A model generated the notes under the pieces. That model worked only from the letters and a program-made list of their open reading frames with translations. It was not told the DNA's origin and did not search any database. 64,000 nt of DNA from Acidimicrobiales bacterium (GTDB taxonomy: Bacteria > Actinomycetota > Acidimicrobiia > Acidimicrobiales > Iamiaceae), in the NCBI GenBank assembly GCA_035630295.1, contig DASQKY010000050.1, forward strand, positions 1 through 64,000. The letters run 5' to 3'. Position numbers and translations under genes: made by a program. This document shows, piece by piece, positions 63,505-64,000 of the stretch (positions are counted from its first letter, which is position 1; each line of letters starts with the position of its first letter).

Positions 63505-64000
63505 TGTCAGCATAAGGAACAAGAGCTTGGGTCAGGACCGTGGCGCAACGGCGAATCCAGGCCGCTTGGAGGCCGGTGGCTGCCATGGCGCGGTACAGGT
63601 TCTCGATGGCCTCCCAATCGAGCTGACTGAGCCGGATCGCGGCGAAGGGACTGGCGCAGCCGGCCGCCGTCGGCCCGAGCGAACCCACACCCCCGCGGCA
63701 CCCGCGGCACCCCGGCACCCGCGGCACCCGCGGCATGATCACCACACCAACCCCGTCCGGACAACCGGGGGAAGGTCAGGAGCGGGTCTGGCGGGCTGTC
63801 GTCGCCGCCCAGTGCGGGGATGCGGTCTCGGACCACTGTTCCAGTAGGTCGCCCATGGACCCGGTGTGGGTTCGAGCCCGTTTGACCTCTTCCGCGAAAG
63901 CCTTCAGCTGACGGCGGGCTTCCTGGGCCGATCCGTGGACGGTACGGGTGGCCCATCGCTGTCGCCCGCTGGCTGGATCGATGCCTTGGTAGACGCGGAG
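63505..64000 (-). pseudogene. Broken tyrosine integrase, N-terminal and core-binding parts (runs off window)
   Basis: From base 64000 inward the minus strand reads RVYQGIDPASGRQRWATRTV and FAEEVKRARTHTGSMGDLLE (the AP2-like arm-binding domain). Then comes an in-frame TGA at 63776-63778, a GC-rich tandem repeat, and, in the same frame, IRLSQLDWEAIENLYRAMAA then GLQAAWIRRCATVLTQAL of the core-binding domain. The catalytic domain is missing; a lipoprotein gene starts where it should be. So this is a decayed integrase at the far side of the element that begins at 58460. Confidence 0.7.
63694..63735. repeat. Nine-base tandem repeat (CGCGGCACC)n
   Basis: Five roughly perfect units of CGCGGCACC, one of them short by a base, inside the integrase pseudogene. 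Replication slippage is the likely origin and may have helped break the gene. Confidence 0.8.

Noticed and set aside
63694-63735. Short CRISPR-like array
   Set aside because: Nine-base direct tandem units with no spacers; simple slippage repeat.

Overview
The window is very GC-rich, gene-dense DNA from an actinobacterium. The order mfd, mazG, eno, divIC, DUF501, ppx is the classic actinobacterial core block. A DinB/mycothiol-type enzyme, a GPGG small membrane protein, a mycobacterial-like SDR-acyltransferase pair and a trace of a deazaflavin (F420)-dependent oxidoreductase all fit Actinomycetota. Placement in Acidimicrobiia (Iamia-like) is a guess from general gene content and was not tested. 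Several genes show a TANNNT -10 hexamer 6-8 bases before the start codon, which suggests leaderless transcription.

Layout. 1-12.1 kb: the mfd 3' part, a SurA-like lipoprotein, mazG, eno, divIC, then an opposite-strand insertion (glycosyltransferase/pyruvyltransferase and a QueC-like PP-loop protein), then DUF501 and ppx. 12.1-21.8 kb: housekeeping and lipid genes (RimJ-type acetyltransferase, SDR plus acyltransferase, an Fe-S PD-(D/E)XK nuclease, a THUMP methyltransferase, a Tat-exported phosphoesterase, an amidohydrolase and an extradiol dioxygenase). 21.85 kb: tRNA-Leu(UAA). 21.9-24.97 kb: a small, decayed, lower-GC island with a DUF262-HEPN pair and an integrase stub at its far end. 25-28.7 kb: stress and iron-type small proteins. 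28.98-34.0 kb: a partner-switching cluster (SpoIIE phosphatase, anti-sigma kinase, STAS, a receiver-ATPase fusion and a PAS histidine kinase). 34.2-41.8 kb: hrpA, stress proteins, SDRs and an XRE regulator. 41.9-44.4 kb: a second SpoIIE-STAS-kinase operon with 4-bp overlaps. 44.4-53.7 kb: nitrilase, methyltransferase, a large MalT-like ATPase, and an unrecognised 828-aa membrane protein coupled to an acetyltransferase. 54.2-58.3 kb: a CHRD-like secreted protein, a sortase, a GPGG protein and a GGDEF-EAL protein. 58.46-64 kb: a second apparent integration zone. It starts at the 3' end of a tRNA (Thr-like) with its terminator. It holds a gene fragment, a nitroreductase pseudogene, a lipoprotein esterase with a divergent TetR gene, another lipoprotein and a broken integrase at the window edge.

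Functionally the window combines DNA repair and RNA handling (mfd, hrpA, THUMP methyltransferase), cell-envelope work (divIC, glycosyltransferase, acyltransferase, sortase), and unusually dense phosphorylation-based control of sigma factors in two partner-switch modules. The best candidate for an interesting system is the DUF262-HEPN pair in the tRNA-Leu island. Also worth attention are the uncharacterised 828-aa protein/acetyltransferase pair, the receiver-ATPase fusion and a 24-bp sequence element shared by two distant promoters.
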